Of a stretch of 64,000 nucleotides of DNA, positions 9,373 through 16,827 are shown piece by piece; positions within the stretch are counted from its first letter, which is position 1; each line of letters starts with the position of its first letter. The stretch is from UBA11164 sp034376725. Its GTDB lineage: Bacteria; Pseudomonadota; Gammaproteobacteria; Xanthomonadales; Xanthomonadaceae. The stretch covers positions 17,412 through 81,411 of the forward strand of contig JAXMJH010000002.1 of the NCBI GenBank assembly GCA_034376725.1, written 5' to 3'. Both the position numbers and the translations under genes were made by a program. The notes beneath the pieces were generated by a model. That model saw only the letters and a program-made list of their open reading frames with translations. It made no database searches and was not told where the DNA came from.

Positions 9373-9761
9373 CCGACGCCGGCGACAGGGACAGGATTGC
9401 CGAGTTCACCGAGTTCAGGAAGCGCATGAACGAGCGCATCCTGGCCGAGGACAACCAGGTGGTTCGCCGGTTTTTCGCGCTCGACAGCCAGACCTACCGG
9501 CCGGGCGCGCTGGACGGCAAGACCAAGGAGCTGCTGGGGCTGGTCGCCTCGCTGGTGCTGCGCTGCGACGATTGCATCAGCTACCACGTGGCCCAGTGCC
9601 GACAGGCCGGAGCCAGTCGCGAAGAACTGTTCGAGACATTTTCGGTCGGCCTGGTGGTCGGCGGCTCGATCGTGATCCCTCATCTGCGCCGCGCGGTCGA
9701 TTTTCTCGACCGGCTGGAATCCGGCGCGACGGCGGTGCCCGCCGCGCACGGCCACGAATGA
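9369..9761 (+). CDS. Carboxymuconolactone decarboxylase / AhpD-like protein
   Basis: 130 aa, all-helical, with the AhpD-type redox motif RCDDCISYH (C66, C69, H73) and the downstream GLVVGGSIVIPHLRRAV helix of the CMD superfamily. CMD proteins with this CxxCxxxH pattern act as small thiol peroxidases or redox partners rather than true decarboxylases. Translational coupling to glutaredoxin supports a thiol-redox role, though the substrate is unknown. Confidence 0.82.
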   Translation: MTDAGDRDRIAEFTEFRKRMNERILAEDNQVVRRFFALDSQTYRPGALDGKTKELLGLVASLVLRCDDCISYHVAQCRQAGASREELFETFSVGLVVGGSIVIPHLRRAVDFLDRLESGATAVPAAHGHE

Positions 9762-9967
9762 CCACGGATCGACAGGCGTTGGGCTGCGCCTGAGCCGCGG
9801 CCCGGGTGGCCGGTCGGCATCTGTGCCCGTACGGCGCATCAGACTGATGTCGAGTGCCTTTTCCGGCATTTTCGCGCGGCTGGCGCGCGGTCGGGCGTAC
9901 GGTCGGGCATAATTTGTGCACTCGCGGCTTTTCTTGCCGCGTCTGTCTTAACGAGGTGTCTCAATTC

Positions 9968-10972
9968 ATGAATCAAACCATTGCAGTGCTGCGCGGCGAC
10001 GGAATCGGCCCGGAAATCATGGATGCAACCCTGCATGTGCTCGATGCTCTGCAAGTCGGCCTGGATTACGAGTTCGTCGATGCAGGCCTGGTGGCGCTGG
10101 AGAAAACCGGCGAACTGCTGCCTCAGGCCACGCTCGATGCCATCGGCAAGCATCGCATCGCGCTGAAGAGCCCGCTGACCACCCCGATCGGCGCCGGCTT
10201 CTCGTCGTTGAACGTGGACCTGCGCCGGCGCTTCGATCTGTACGCCAACATCCGGCCGGCGATCAGTTTTCCCAACACCCGGTCGCGGTACGAGAACATC
10301 GACCTGATCACGGTGCGCGAAAATACCGAAGGCGCCTACATCGGTGAAGGCATGGAAGTGTCGGCCGACGGCGAAGTGGCGACACTCACCCAGAAGATCA
10401 CCCGACGCAACTCATCGCGCATCGTGCGCTATGCGTTCGAGCTGGCGCGCCGGCTCGGGCGGAAGAAGGTCACTGCGGTCCATAAGGCGAATATCCTCAA
10501 GTCGACCTCCGGCCTGTTCCTGAAGGTGGCCCGCGAGGTCGCCGAGGAATACCCCGACATCGAGTTCACCGAGATCATCATCGACGCCTGCTGCATGAAG
10601 CTGGTCATGACGCCCGAGCAGTTCGACGTGATCGTCACCACCAATCTGTTCGGCGACATTCTGTCCGACCTGTGTGCCGGGCTGATCGGTGGGCTGGGGC
10701 TTGCGCCGGGCGCCAACATCGGTGCCGATGCCGCCATTTTCGAAGCCGTGCACGGCTCTGCCCCGGACATTGCCGGGCAGGGCATCGCCAACCCGTGCGC
10801 GCTGCTGCTGGCCGCTGCCCAGATGCTCGACCACCTGGGCAAGCTCGACAAATCCCGGGCGCTGCGCGCCGCCATCGTCGCCACCCTCGAAGCCCGCGAC
10901 AGCGTCACGCCGGATCTGGGCGGCAGCGGAAGCACCGGCTCGTTCGCCAGAGCCATCGCCAGCCGGGTATAG
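9968..10972 (+). CDS. NAD-dependent isocitrate dehydrogenase
   Basis: 334 aa, the short NAD type. The start MNQTIAVLRGDGIGPEIM is chosen because a GAGG lies upstream and it begins at the first beta strand. It carries the substrate motif SSLNVDLRRRFDLYANIRP, the VRENTEGAYIGEG segment, and catalytic Lys and Asp residues in AVHKANI and DILSDLCAGLIGG. The family also includes isopropylmalate and homoisocitrate dehydrogenases; the Ser-x-Asn-x-x-x-Arg pattern and the lack of neighbouring leu genes favour isocitrate. It oxidises isocitrate to 2-oxoglutarate in the TCA cycle. A 200-bp gap upstream holds its promoter region. Confidence 0.88.
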   Translation: MNQTIAVLRGDGIGPEIMDATLHVLDALQVGLDYEFVDAGLVALEKTGELLPQATLDAIGKHRIALKSPLTTPIGAGFSSLNVDLRRRFDLYANIRPAISFPNTRSRYENIDLITVRENTEGAYIGEGMEVSADGEVATLTQKITRRNSSRIVRYAFELARRLGRKKVTAVHKANILKSTSGLFLKVAREVAEEYPDIEFTEIIIDACCMKLVMTPEQFDVIVTTNLFGDILSDLCAGLIGGLGLAPGANIGADAAIFEAVHGSAPDIAGQGIANPCALLLAAAQMLDHLGKLDKSRALRAAIVATLEARDSVTPDLGGSGSTGSFARAIASRV

Positions 10973-11147
10973 CCCAGGCATTGCCGACTACCTGCGGGCG
11001 CGCTTGGGACGACCGGGCGCGCCACACGCCCCTATGCACACGACCCCACCTTGCAGGGTGAGCGACCTTGCGGGTTGGATCCAGAAGCGGCGAAACGCGT
11101 TGATGTGCCTCCCTCCGGCGAGCCAAAGCACGATCGCCCGCCAGATA

Positions 11148-11161
11148 TTGACTGCGGTCAA
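11148..11161 (+). promoter_or_regulatory. FNR/ANR-like site upstream of electron-conduit operon A
   Basis: TTGAC-TGCG-GTCAA is a perfect palindrome and matches the FNR/ANR consensus TTGAT-N4-ATCAA at 8 of 10 positions. A TAAGAT hexamer at 11184-11189 lies 29.5 bp after its centre, the spacing of a class II (-41.5) FNR-activated promoter. The first gene begins 65 bp further down after an AAGGA ribosome site. The rest of the 288-bp gap (10973-11260) shows no gene. Confidence 0.55.
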
Positions 11162-11260
11162 GTGCCAATTGTGAGAAAGGTATTAAGATCGACCTGAGCC
11201 TTTTTCTTACGCGCCTGACGGTCTCCAAGGCGCATCAAAAAAAACAAAGGAATCAATGCT

Positions 11261-11590
11261 ATGAAAACACATCTCGTTATGGTTCCGGTTCTTGCGCTGG
11301 CCTTTGTCGTCTCTCCGCTGCGCGCGGCGGACGAATCTGCCGCCATGGATCTGATCAAGGCAAGCAAGTGCTCGACCTGCCACAGCGTCGACAAGGACAA
11401 GGATGGCCCGTCTTTCAAGAGCGTCGCTGATGAGTACCGGGATGATCCCGAGGCCGTGGCCAAGTTGATCGACGTGGTGAGCAAACCGCACATGATCGAG
11501 ATCGATGGCGAAGAAGAGGAGCACGGAGTGGTCAAGACCCGGGATGCGGCCAAGATCGAGAACCTCGTCCAGTGGATTCTTTCCCTGTGA
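11261..11590 (+). CDS. Periplasmic monoheme class I cytochrome c
   Basis: 109 aa. A signal peptide ends near PLRAADES. There is one haem site, CSTCH (C37, C40, H41), in a short class I fold of the c5/c551 type ending AAKIENLVQWILSL. An acidic insert (EIDGEEEEHG) lies before the C-terminal helix; the candidate Met ligand is in KPHMIEI. It is the first gene of operon A and probably shuttles electrons in the periplasm between the tetraheme quinol dehydrogenase or a terminal oxidase and the decaheme protein. A comparable small monoheme cytochrome (MtoD) accompanies the Mto Fe(II)-oxidation conduit of Sideroxydans. A small hairpin (11605-11621) follows it. Confidence 0.88.
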   Translation: MKTHLVMVPVLALAFVVSPLRAADESAAMDLIKASKCSTCHSVDKDKDGPSFKSVADEYRDDPEAVAKLIDVVSKPHMIEIDGEEEEHGVVKTRDAAKIENLVQWILSL

Positions 11591-11661
11591 CCGTTTGATC
11601 GACCTCCGGCACTCAGCCGGACACTCGATCCGTTCGTAAACACTCACGGGACTGCCTCAAA

Positions 11662-12300
11662 ATGAAACGGATATGGAGTGGTATTCGCCGGTTCGGGCTC
11701 CTCAAGACCTTCTTGAGCGCGACTCTGGTGCTGTTCGTCGCTGTTCTTCTGGTGGTTGGCGGAGCTGCCGGATTGGCTTGGACCAACACCGAGGCGTTCT
11801 GCATTTCCTGTCACGAAATGAAGGACAACGTTTACGCCGAGTTCAAGGGCACCATCCACGACACCAACCGCAGCGGCGTTCGCGCGGTGTGCTCGGATTG
11901 TCATGTGCCCCGGCAACCGGTGGATACCATCAAACGCAAATTTGCGGCCAGTCTCGAGCTTTATCACGCGCTGCGCGGCACCATCAATACGCCGGAAAAA
12001 TTCGAGGCGCGGCGTTTCCAGATGGCAGTCAAGGTCTGGACGCGCATGAAGAAAACCGACTCCATCGAGTGCCGCAACTGTCACCACCGGGACGCCATGA
12101 GCCCCGACCTGCAGTCGGCGCGCGCCCAGCGTCGACACGCCAAGGCGGACGAGGATGGCATGACCTGTATCGACTGCCACTTCGGAATCGCGCACGGCGA
12201 ACCCACCGGGGATTTCGGGCCGCGCGATATTCAGGTGAACCATGGGGCAGTGACTTTGCCGGATCCGGTGGCGGTACGTAACGCATCGGTCGAAAAATGA
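11662..12300 (+). CDS. NapC/NirT-family tetraheme cytochrome c, quinol dehydrogenase (operon A)
   Basis: 212 aa. One N-terminal membrane anchor (about 17-40) is followed by a periplasmic domain with four CxxCH sites: CISCH (C47), CSDCH (C77), CRNCH and CIDCH. This is the architecture of NapC, NirT and CymA, which take electrons from menaquinol or ubiquinol and pass them to periplasmic multihaem proteins (or run in reverse in iron oxidisers). It sits between the monoheme cytochrome and the decaheme gene. It is a clear paralogue of the gene at 16172, sharing the FCISCHEM/FCTSCHEM and RTGVRAECSDCHVP-type segments. Confidence 0.92.
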   Translation: MKRIWSGIRRFGLLKTFLSATLVLFVAVLLVVGGAAGLAWTNTEAFCISCHEMKDNVYAEFKGTIHDTNRSGVRAVCSDCHVPRQPVDTIKRKFAASLELYHALRGTINTPEKFEARRFQMAVKVWTRMKKTDSIECRNCHHRDAMSPDLQSARAQRRHAKADEDGMTCIDCHFGIAHGEPTGDFGPRDIQVNHGAVTLPDPVAVRNASVEK

Positions 12301-12302
12301 CG

Positions 12303-12338
12303 CGGATCGGGCCAAGCCATGTGGCGCGGTCCGATCCG
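12303..12338 (+). other. Intra-operon hairpin between tetraheme and decaheme genes
   Basis: An 11-bp inverted repeat (CGGATCGGGCC with GGTCCGATCCG, one G-T pair) has a second small stem GCC-ATGT-GGC in its loop. No T-run follows, so it is unlikely to be a strong terminator. It may protect the 3' end of the upstream message or tune expression along the operon. Confidence 0.45.
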
Positions 12339-12376
12339 ACCTTAGAAGGTCTTAAGTCAAACGTGAGGAACGGATC

Positions 12377-13255
12377 ATGAAGAACACATTGCTGGGGCTG
12401 CTCGCCGCCGTCTCGTTGCTGATTGCAGCGCACGGATCGGCGGGCGCGCAGGAATTGTCGGCCGACGCCCTCGATCGATTGTCGTCTCAAGGCGTCGGCG
12501 CTGCGGTCTGCGCCGAATGTCACGAGTCCGAGGTCACGGTCAGCGTATTCCACAGGGACTGTCAGGCCTGCCATACCAATGCGACCGAGCACGCGACGGC
12601 ACGCCGGCCGGCACGGGTCGAGCCCGGCAAGCCGGGCGTCGCACAGTGCGAGGGATGCCACGCCAAAGACGCCGAGCGGATGAATTTTGCCTTCAGCGAT
12701 CACCACAAGGCGGGCCTGGAGTGCAGCGATTGTCATGGCGTGCACGGGCCCAAACTCAAGGTTGGCGGGCAGAGCATCATCCAGCACCGCACCCAGGAAG
12801 GCTCGGCGTTGTGCGCAACCTGCCACCAGGACGTCCTGGCGCGCTTCAATATGCCGTCGCATCACCCGGTGCTGGAAGGCGGGGTTTCCTGTCTCGGCTG
12901 TCACGACCCGCATTCGAGCAAGAAGCTCAGTCTGGCCGACCAGACACAGCAGTGCCTCGATTGCCATCAGCGCCTGCGCGGCCCGCACGTCTTCGAGCAC
13001 GCTCCAGTGGTCGAGGATTGCGCCAACTGCCACGATCCACACGGCTCGCCGAATGCCCGACTGCTGGTCGCCGGTCAGCCCATGCTTTGTCTGCAGTGCC
13101 ACTCGCTGCCCAACAATCGTCACGGCTTGACCGGATCCAACGCGCTCACCAGCGCTGCGCTGAGCCAGCGCACGCCGGGTGCGGTACTGCGCGATTGCGT
13201 CGCCTGCCATGGTCAGATTCACGGCAGCGCGCAGGATCAGCACCTTCGCTATTAG
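12377..13255 (+). CDS. Periplasmic decaheme cytochrome c, MtrA/DmsE/PioA family (operon A)
   Basis: 292 aa with a signal peptide (cleavage near GSAGAQE). Ten CxxCH sites are present in order: CAECH, CQACH, CEGCH, CSDCH, CATCH, CLGCH, CLDCH, CANCH, CLQCH and CVACH. Pairs are spaced as in MtrA/DmsE, with the repeated GVHGPK, DPHSSKK and DPHGSPN segments typical of that family. MtrA-type proteins insert into an outer-membrane barrel and wire electrons across the membrane; the barrel gene follows directly. Expected to be secreted and haem-loaded by the Ccm system. Confidence 0.93.
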   Translation: MKNTLLGLLAAVSLLIAAHGSAGAQELSADALDRLSSQGVGAAVCAECHESEVTVSVFHRDCQACHTNATEHATARRPARVEPGKPGVAQCEGCHAKDAERMNFAFSDHHKAGLECSDCHGVHGPKLKVGGQSIIQHRTQEGSALCATCHQDVLARFNMPSHHPVLEGGVSCLGCHDPHSSKKLSLADQTQQCLDCHQRLRGPHVFEHAPVVEDCANCHDPHGSPNARLLVAGQPMLCLQCHSLPNNRHGLTGSNALTSAALSQRTPGAVLRDCVACHGQIHGSAQDQHLRY

Positions 13256-13264
13256 CGGCTGCAC

Positions 13265-13295
13265 CGGTGGGCTGGCTCACGGCGAGCCCACCGGC
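13265..13295 (+). other. Intra-operon hairpin upstream of barrel gene (operon A)
   Basis: A perfect 10-bp stem, CCGGTGGGCT with AGCCCACCGG, and an 11-nt loop lie in the 77-bp gap between the decaheme and barrel genes. There is no T-tract. It leaves the GGAGG ribosome site of the barrel gene free, so it is more likely a stabiliser or partial attenuator than a terminator. Confidence 0.45.
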
Positions 13296-13332
13296 AAATC
13301 GAACTTGAGAGTTCTGAATTGGAGGCAATGCC

Positions 13333-15567
13333 ATGAAAACGCGCACTTCGCTCAGCCTGATGCTGCCGACAGTGTTTCTGCTTGCCGGGGGGCCGCTCTA
13401 TGCAGCCGACGAGTCGGCGGAAGTTGAAGGCCAGGTAAACGAGTCGTCCACAGCCACCGAGATAACCGCTGCGACGACGACCACCAGCGAAACCCGTACG
13501 ACTGGTGAGATCACGACCAAGCTTTACGTATTCGACTATTTCAGCGGCTTCGGTGAGGACCGCACCCAGTTCGTTGAGCGATACAACTATCAGAAGGGGT
13601 TCTCCGGCGATCGTCGGTCCGATTTCTTCGTGGATGCCGACTTCCGCCTGAAAGTGGTGGACGATGATCGCGAGCTGCTGAGCATCGAGCGTCTCGGATT
13701 CGGTCGTCACAATCAACGCGGCACGCTGGAAGCCAATCGCGAGACCTTCGGTATCGAAGCGTACTACTCGCAGTTCCGTTCGGCGACCGGCGGTCTCGAC
13801 TGGTTGTTCAGCCCGAACCAGGTGCCGGGCGGCACCGAGCTGGCCGCGTTTTTCCCGGCGCAGACCAACACCAACTCCGGCTTCCTTGCCCAGTTCAATG
13901 ACGACTCCGGTCGCACCCGGTTCGACGTCAAGCGGGTCAGCTATGGCGCTGCGGTAAAAATCAAGCCGGTGGTGTTTGAGGATCGAGGGTCGATCAAGGT
14001 CGGCTACGACGGCTATCAGCGCACCGGAAACCAGCTCACCAGTTTTGTTCTGGGCGGAGGCGACATCCGGGAGGCCGGGACCAATGCCCAAACCAGCGGC
14101 CGGGTGTTGCAGCGCTGGCGTGGCATCAACCAGGACATCGACGAAAGCGTGAATCGCTTCAAGTTGACCCTGGCCGGAACGCCGGGCAACAAGTTGGTAT
14201 TGGCCTACGATTTCTCGTGGGACAAGTTCAACAACAACGGCACGGATCTGATTCACAGCGACGTGGTGCCGTTCCTGGGCTCGGAGTGGCAATACAACAC
14301 GGGCGGCGATGCCACCCGGCCGCTCGGCTTCGCGCCGGAGAGTCATCAATTCAGACACGGGCTGAGGGCGTCGCGCACGTTCGGAAAGACCGCGATTTCC
14401 GGTGGCTTCGGTCAGTCCTGGCTTGAACAGGACAGCTTCACCCAGCCGCAGACGCGCGCCGGTTTTGTTGGCAAGACCAGCACCGACAATGCGTTCTTCA
14501 ACATCGCGAGCAATGTGGTGGCTGGCGTCAGGCTGGAGGGCTTCCTGCGCTACTACCAGCGCGACAACGACTCCACCTTTCCTGCGCCAGGTCTGATCGA
14601 CCCGTTCGCTGGCGAGCAACTTGGCGTTCGCGTCAATGAGATCGAAACCTACACCTACGGCGCGAATGCCTCGTGGCGCAGCCGAACGCTCGATTCGAAC
14701 TTCATCCTCGGGTGGAAGCACGAGGACAAGCAGCGCGATCTGACCTTTTCCGGTGCATCGGTCGATCCGACGCTGAACGGCATCACCGCCGAGCGCTCGT
14801 TGTTCCGCGAGGACACCGAGTACGACGAGGTGTCGCTGAAGATCGTTTCCCGCCTGGGCAACAGTACGACTCTGCGTCTGACGCCGTCCTACCTGTGGGC
14901 CGACAAGGTCGGCCTGGTGACCGATCCGGAAACTTCGTTCCAGTTCAAAAGCAATCTGGGACACGTGACCGAGGCAGGTACCTTGTTCAACGCCTATTAC
15001 AACTACCGTGGCCGGAAAAACAACGACCTGTCGTTCCTCGGCACCGACGGCAACCTGGCAACCCAGGACCTCGATCGCTCCACCCAGTCGGCCGGGCTAT
15101 CGGTCGGTTGGAACCCGAGCGAGTGGATCAGCGCGCAGACCAGCATTGCCTGGCTTCAGGACGACTTTACGGCGCTGTTCTACGGCAGCAATCGCCGTCG
15201 ATTCGAAGGACCGAACAACCCGGTGATCTTTTTCCTCCGAGACGAATCCAGTTACGACGTCGACACCTATGTCGCAACGGCCTCGGCCGACTGGCAGGCC
15301 AGCGACAGTTTGAGCTACCAGTTCGGTTACACATTTTCGAGATCCGACGGCAAGACCGCCAGCGGCGTGATTTTCGATGAGCTTCCGACCCAGGACGGCA
15401 GAATCGACAATACGCTGCATAGCCTCCAGGTTGGCTTGCGCTACCAGTACACCCAAAAGATCGGCGTTTCGGGCATGTATGTCATCGATTACTACACCGA
15501 TGACGCGTTCGATGATCTGACCGGTGGCGTACACTCGCTGATGCTGGGGCTGACGGTTGCATTCTGA
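13333..15567 (+). CDS. MtrB/PioB-family outer-membrane beta-barrel (operon A)
   Basis: 744 aa. A signal peptide ends near GPLYAADE, followed by a Thr-rich segment (residues 40-58), then a long run of alternating amphipathic strands ending in the OMP C-terminal signature LMLGLTVAF with a terminal Phe. Strands such as LVLAYDFSWDKF, LRLTPSYLWADK and LSYQFGYTFSRSD carry the aromatic girdles. Length and position after a decaheme gene match MtrB/PioB/MtoB barrels, which sheathe the decaheme protein. No cysteine occurs, so the N-terminal CxxC seen in Shewanella MtrB is absent. It is much diverged from the operon B barrel. Confidence 0.85.
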   Translation: MKTRTSLSLMLPTVFLLAGGPLYAADESAEVEGQVNESSTATEITAATTTTSETRTTGEITTKLYVFDYFSGFGEDRTQFVERYNYQKGFSGDRRSDFFVDADFRLKVVDDDRELLSIERLGFGRHNQRGTLEANRETFGIEAYYSQFRSATGGLDWLFSPNQVPGGTELAAFFPAQTNTNSGFLAQFNDDSGRTRFDVKRVSYGAAVKIKPVVFEDRGSIKVGYDGYQRTGNQLTSFVLGGGDIREAGTNAQTSGRVLQRWRGINQDIDESVNRFKLTLAGTPGNKLVLAYDFSWDKFNNNGTDLIHSDVVPFLGSEWQYNTGGDATRPLGFAPESHQFRHGLRASRTFGKTAISGGFGQSWLEQDSFTQPQTRAGFVGKTSTDNAFFNIASNVVAGVRLEGFLRYYQRDNDSTFPAPGLIDPFAGEQLGVRVNEIETYTYGANASWRSRTLDSNFILGWKHEDKQRDLTFSGASVDPTLNGITAERSLFREDTEYDEVSLKIVSRLGNSTTLRLTPSYLWADKVGLVTDPETSFQFKSNLGHVTEAGTLFNAYYNYRGRKNNDLSFLGTDGNLATQDLDRSTQSAGLSVGWNPSEWISAQTSIAWLQDDFTALFYGSNRRRFEGPNNPVIFFLRDESSYDVDTYVATASADWQASDSLSYQFGYTFSRSDGKTASGVIFDELPTQDGRIDNTLHSLQVGLRYQYTQKIGVSGMYVIDYYTDDAFDDLTGGVHSLMLGLTVAF

Positions 15568-15611
15568 CGATTCCGCGTCCCGGAATACCGCAAGACAGAT
15601 TGGTTGAATCC

Positions 15612-15638
15612 AACCCTCTCCCGCTGGGAGAGGGTTTT
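15612..15638 (+). terminator. Rho-independent terminator after operon A
   Basis: AACCCTCTCCC-GCT-GGGAGAGGGTT forms a perfect 11-bp stem with a 3-nt loop, followed by T-rich sequence. It lies 45 bp after the barrel stop codon and separates operon A from operon B. Confidence 0.85.
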
Positions 15639-16011
15639 GCGCTGGAGAGCCGTTGGGCCGCACAGTCCACCGCGCTTTTCGCCGTATCTACTGACCTTTT
15701 CCGGGCTTTTGGGCCGAATTTCTCTCTGAGGCGCAAGGCGCTCTCCGGGCGTTGGTAGGCCGGACTTCAAATCCCTCCTTGAGAGTCGTCTCCGCCGATT
15801 CCTGAACCATGGTGGCGCTATGGCTCGTAGAGCCGCCGAACATCTGTCCTTACGGCCGACAATCGATTGGACCGGCAATGCCCGGCAGGCCACCGGTTGC
15901 TTCAAGCGTGTGCGCCAGGGCGGTCATGGCCGTTTCGCTCGATTGCTGTTCTGCCTTGGTGCGCCGCTCTCAGACGGCCCCGCCGCGCCTCTCACTGATT
16001 GATTCGACGCC
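15639..16011 (+). other. Gene-free stretch between the two conduit operons
   Basis: Nearly 400 bp without a convincing gene. A 60-codon open frame at 15820-16002 has no recognisable family, no good ribosome site and Arg/Pro-rich composition, so it is not called. No tRNA, CRISPR or IS ends are seen. The space could hold an unrecognised small RNA or simply a long upstream region for operon B. Confidence 0.4.
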
Positions 16012-16041
16012 CCGCCAGGATTGACATCAATCAACTGGCGG
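16012..16041 (+). promoter_or_regulatory. FNR/ANR-like site inside a larger palindrome upstream of operon B
   Basis: TTGAC-ATCA-ATCAA at 16021-16034 matches the FNR/ANR consensus at 9 of 10 positions. It is flanked by a 7-bp inverted repeat, CCGCCAG (16012-16018) and CTGGCGG (16035-16041). A nested palindrome GATTGA-CA-TCAATC is also present. A weak -10 (TTAGCT or TAGCTT) lies at about 16056-16062, near the spacing expected for FNR class II activation. The first gene begins 130 bp further on, implying a long leader. Confidence 0.55.
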
Positions 16042-16171
16042 ATGTAAAGACTGTGTTAGCTTGTGCCGTGCCGAATACCCCTAAAAGGCCCGGACAACGG
16101 CCCGCAGAGGACGCAAGACCCAGAGCCGCGCTGGAAGCCTTCAGCGCCGCGACCAGAGGGAGATCATTCGG

Positions 16172-16780
16172 ATGGCACGTATTTTCGAGCACTGGCGCGA
16201 GGCGTTTCGCAAGTCGCGCGTTGCGTTTCTTGGCCTCCTGCTGATCGGCCTGTTGCTGGGAGCAATCGCGCTGGCCGGCACGGCGGTGGTGGTGGAGTCG
16301 ACCAGCACCCTGGAATTCTGTACCTCCTGTCACGAGATGGAGGCCTTCGTATTCCAGGAATACAAGGAAACCCACCATTACCAGAATCGCACCGGCGTAC
16401 GCGCCGAGTGCTCCGACTGCCATGTGCCGAAGCCGCCGTTGGCCAAGATGGCGCGCAAGATCCGCGCGACCTTCACCGAGGTTCCCGGCCATTTCCTGGG
16501 CCGGATCGACACTCGGGAGAAGTTCGAGGCGCATCGGCTGACCATGGCCGAGCGGGTCTGGGCCGAGATGAAGGCCAACGATTCGCGCGAGTGCCGCGAT
16601 TGCCATGATCGCGAGGCGATGCTGATGGACAAGCAGCGCCCACGCTCGCGCAATCAGCACGAAAGCGCCATCGCCAGCGGCGAAACCTGCATCGATTGCC
16701 ACAAGGGCATCGCCCACAAGAAACCCACGCTGCCCGAAGACGAGGCCAGCGAAGAGGAAGAGACCGATTTCAGCCTGTGA
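16172..16780 (+). CDS. NapC/NirT-family tetraheme cytochrome c, quinol dehydrogenase (operon B)
   Basis: 202 aa. An N-terminal anchor helix (about 17-40) is followed by four haem sites: CTSCH, CSDCH, CRDCH and CIDCH. The EFCTSCHEME and ECSDCHVPKPP segments are NapC-family hallmarks. It ends in an unusual acidic tail (EDEASEEEETD). As the first gene of operon B it probably links the quinone pool to the haem proteins encoded downstream. It is a paralogue of 11662-12300, implying duplication of the conduit or independent acquisition of a related one. Confidence 0.92.
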   Translation: MARIFEHWREAFRKSRVAFLGLLLIGLLLGAIALAGTAVVVESTSTLEFCTSCHEMEAFVFQEYKETHHYQNRTGVRAECSDCHVPKPPLAKMARKIRATFTEVPGHFLGRIDTREKFEAHRLTMAERVWAEMKANDSRECRDCHDREAMLMDKQRPRSRNQHESAIASGETCIDCHKGIAHKKPTLPEDEASEEEETDFSL

Positions 16781-16827
16781 TTCGACCCATCCCCGGGTCA
16801 GTGCATGCGCATCCAGTGGAGACCGTT

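Noticed and set aside
15820..16002. 60-codon open frame between the conduit operons
   Set aside because: No ribosome site, no family resemblance, Arg/Pro-rich composition typical of chance frames in this genome.
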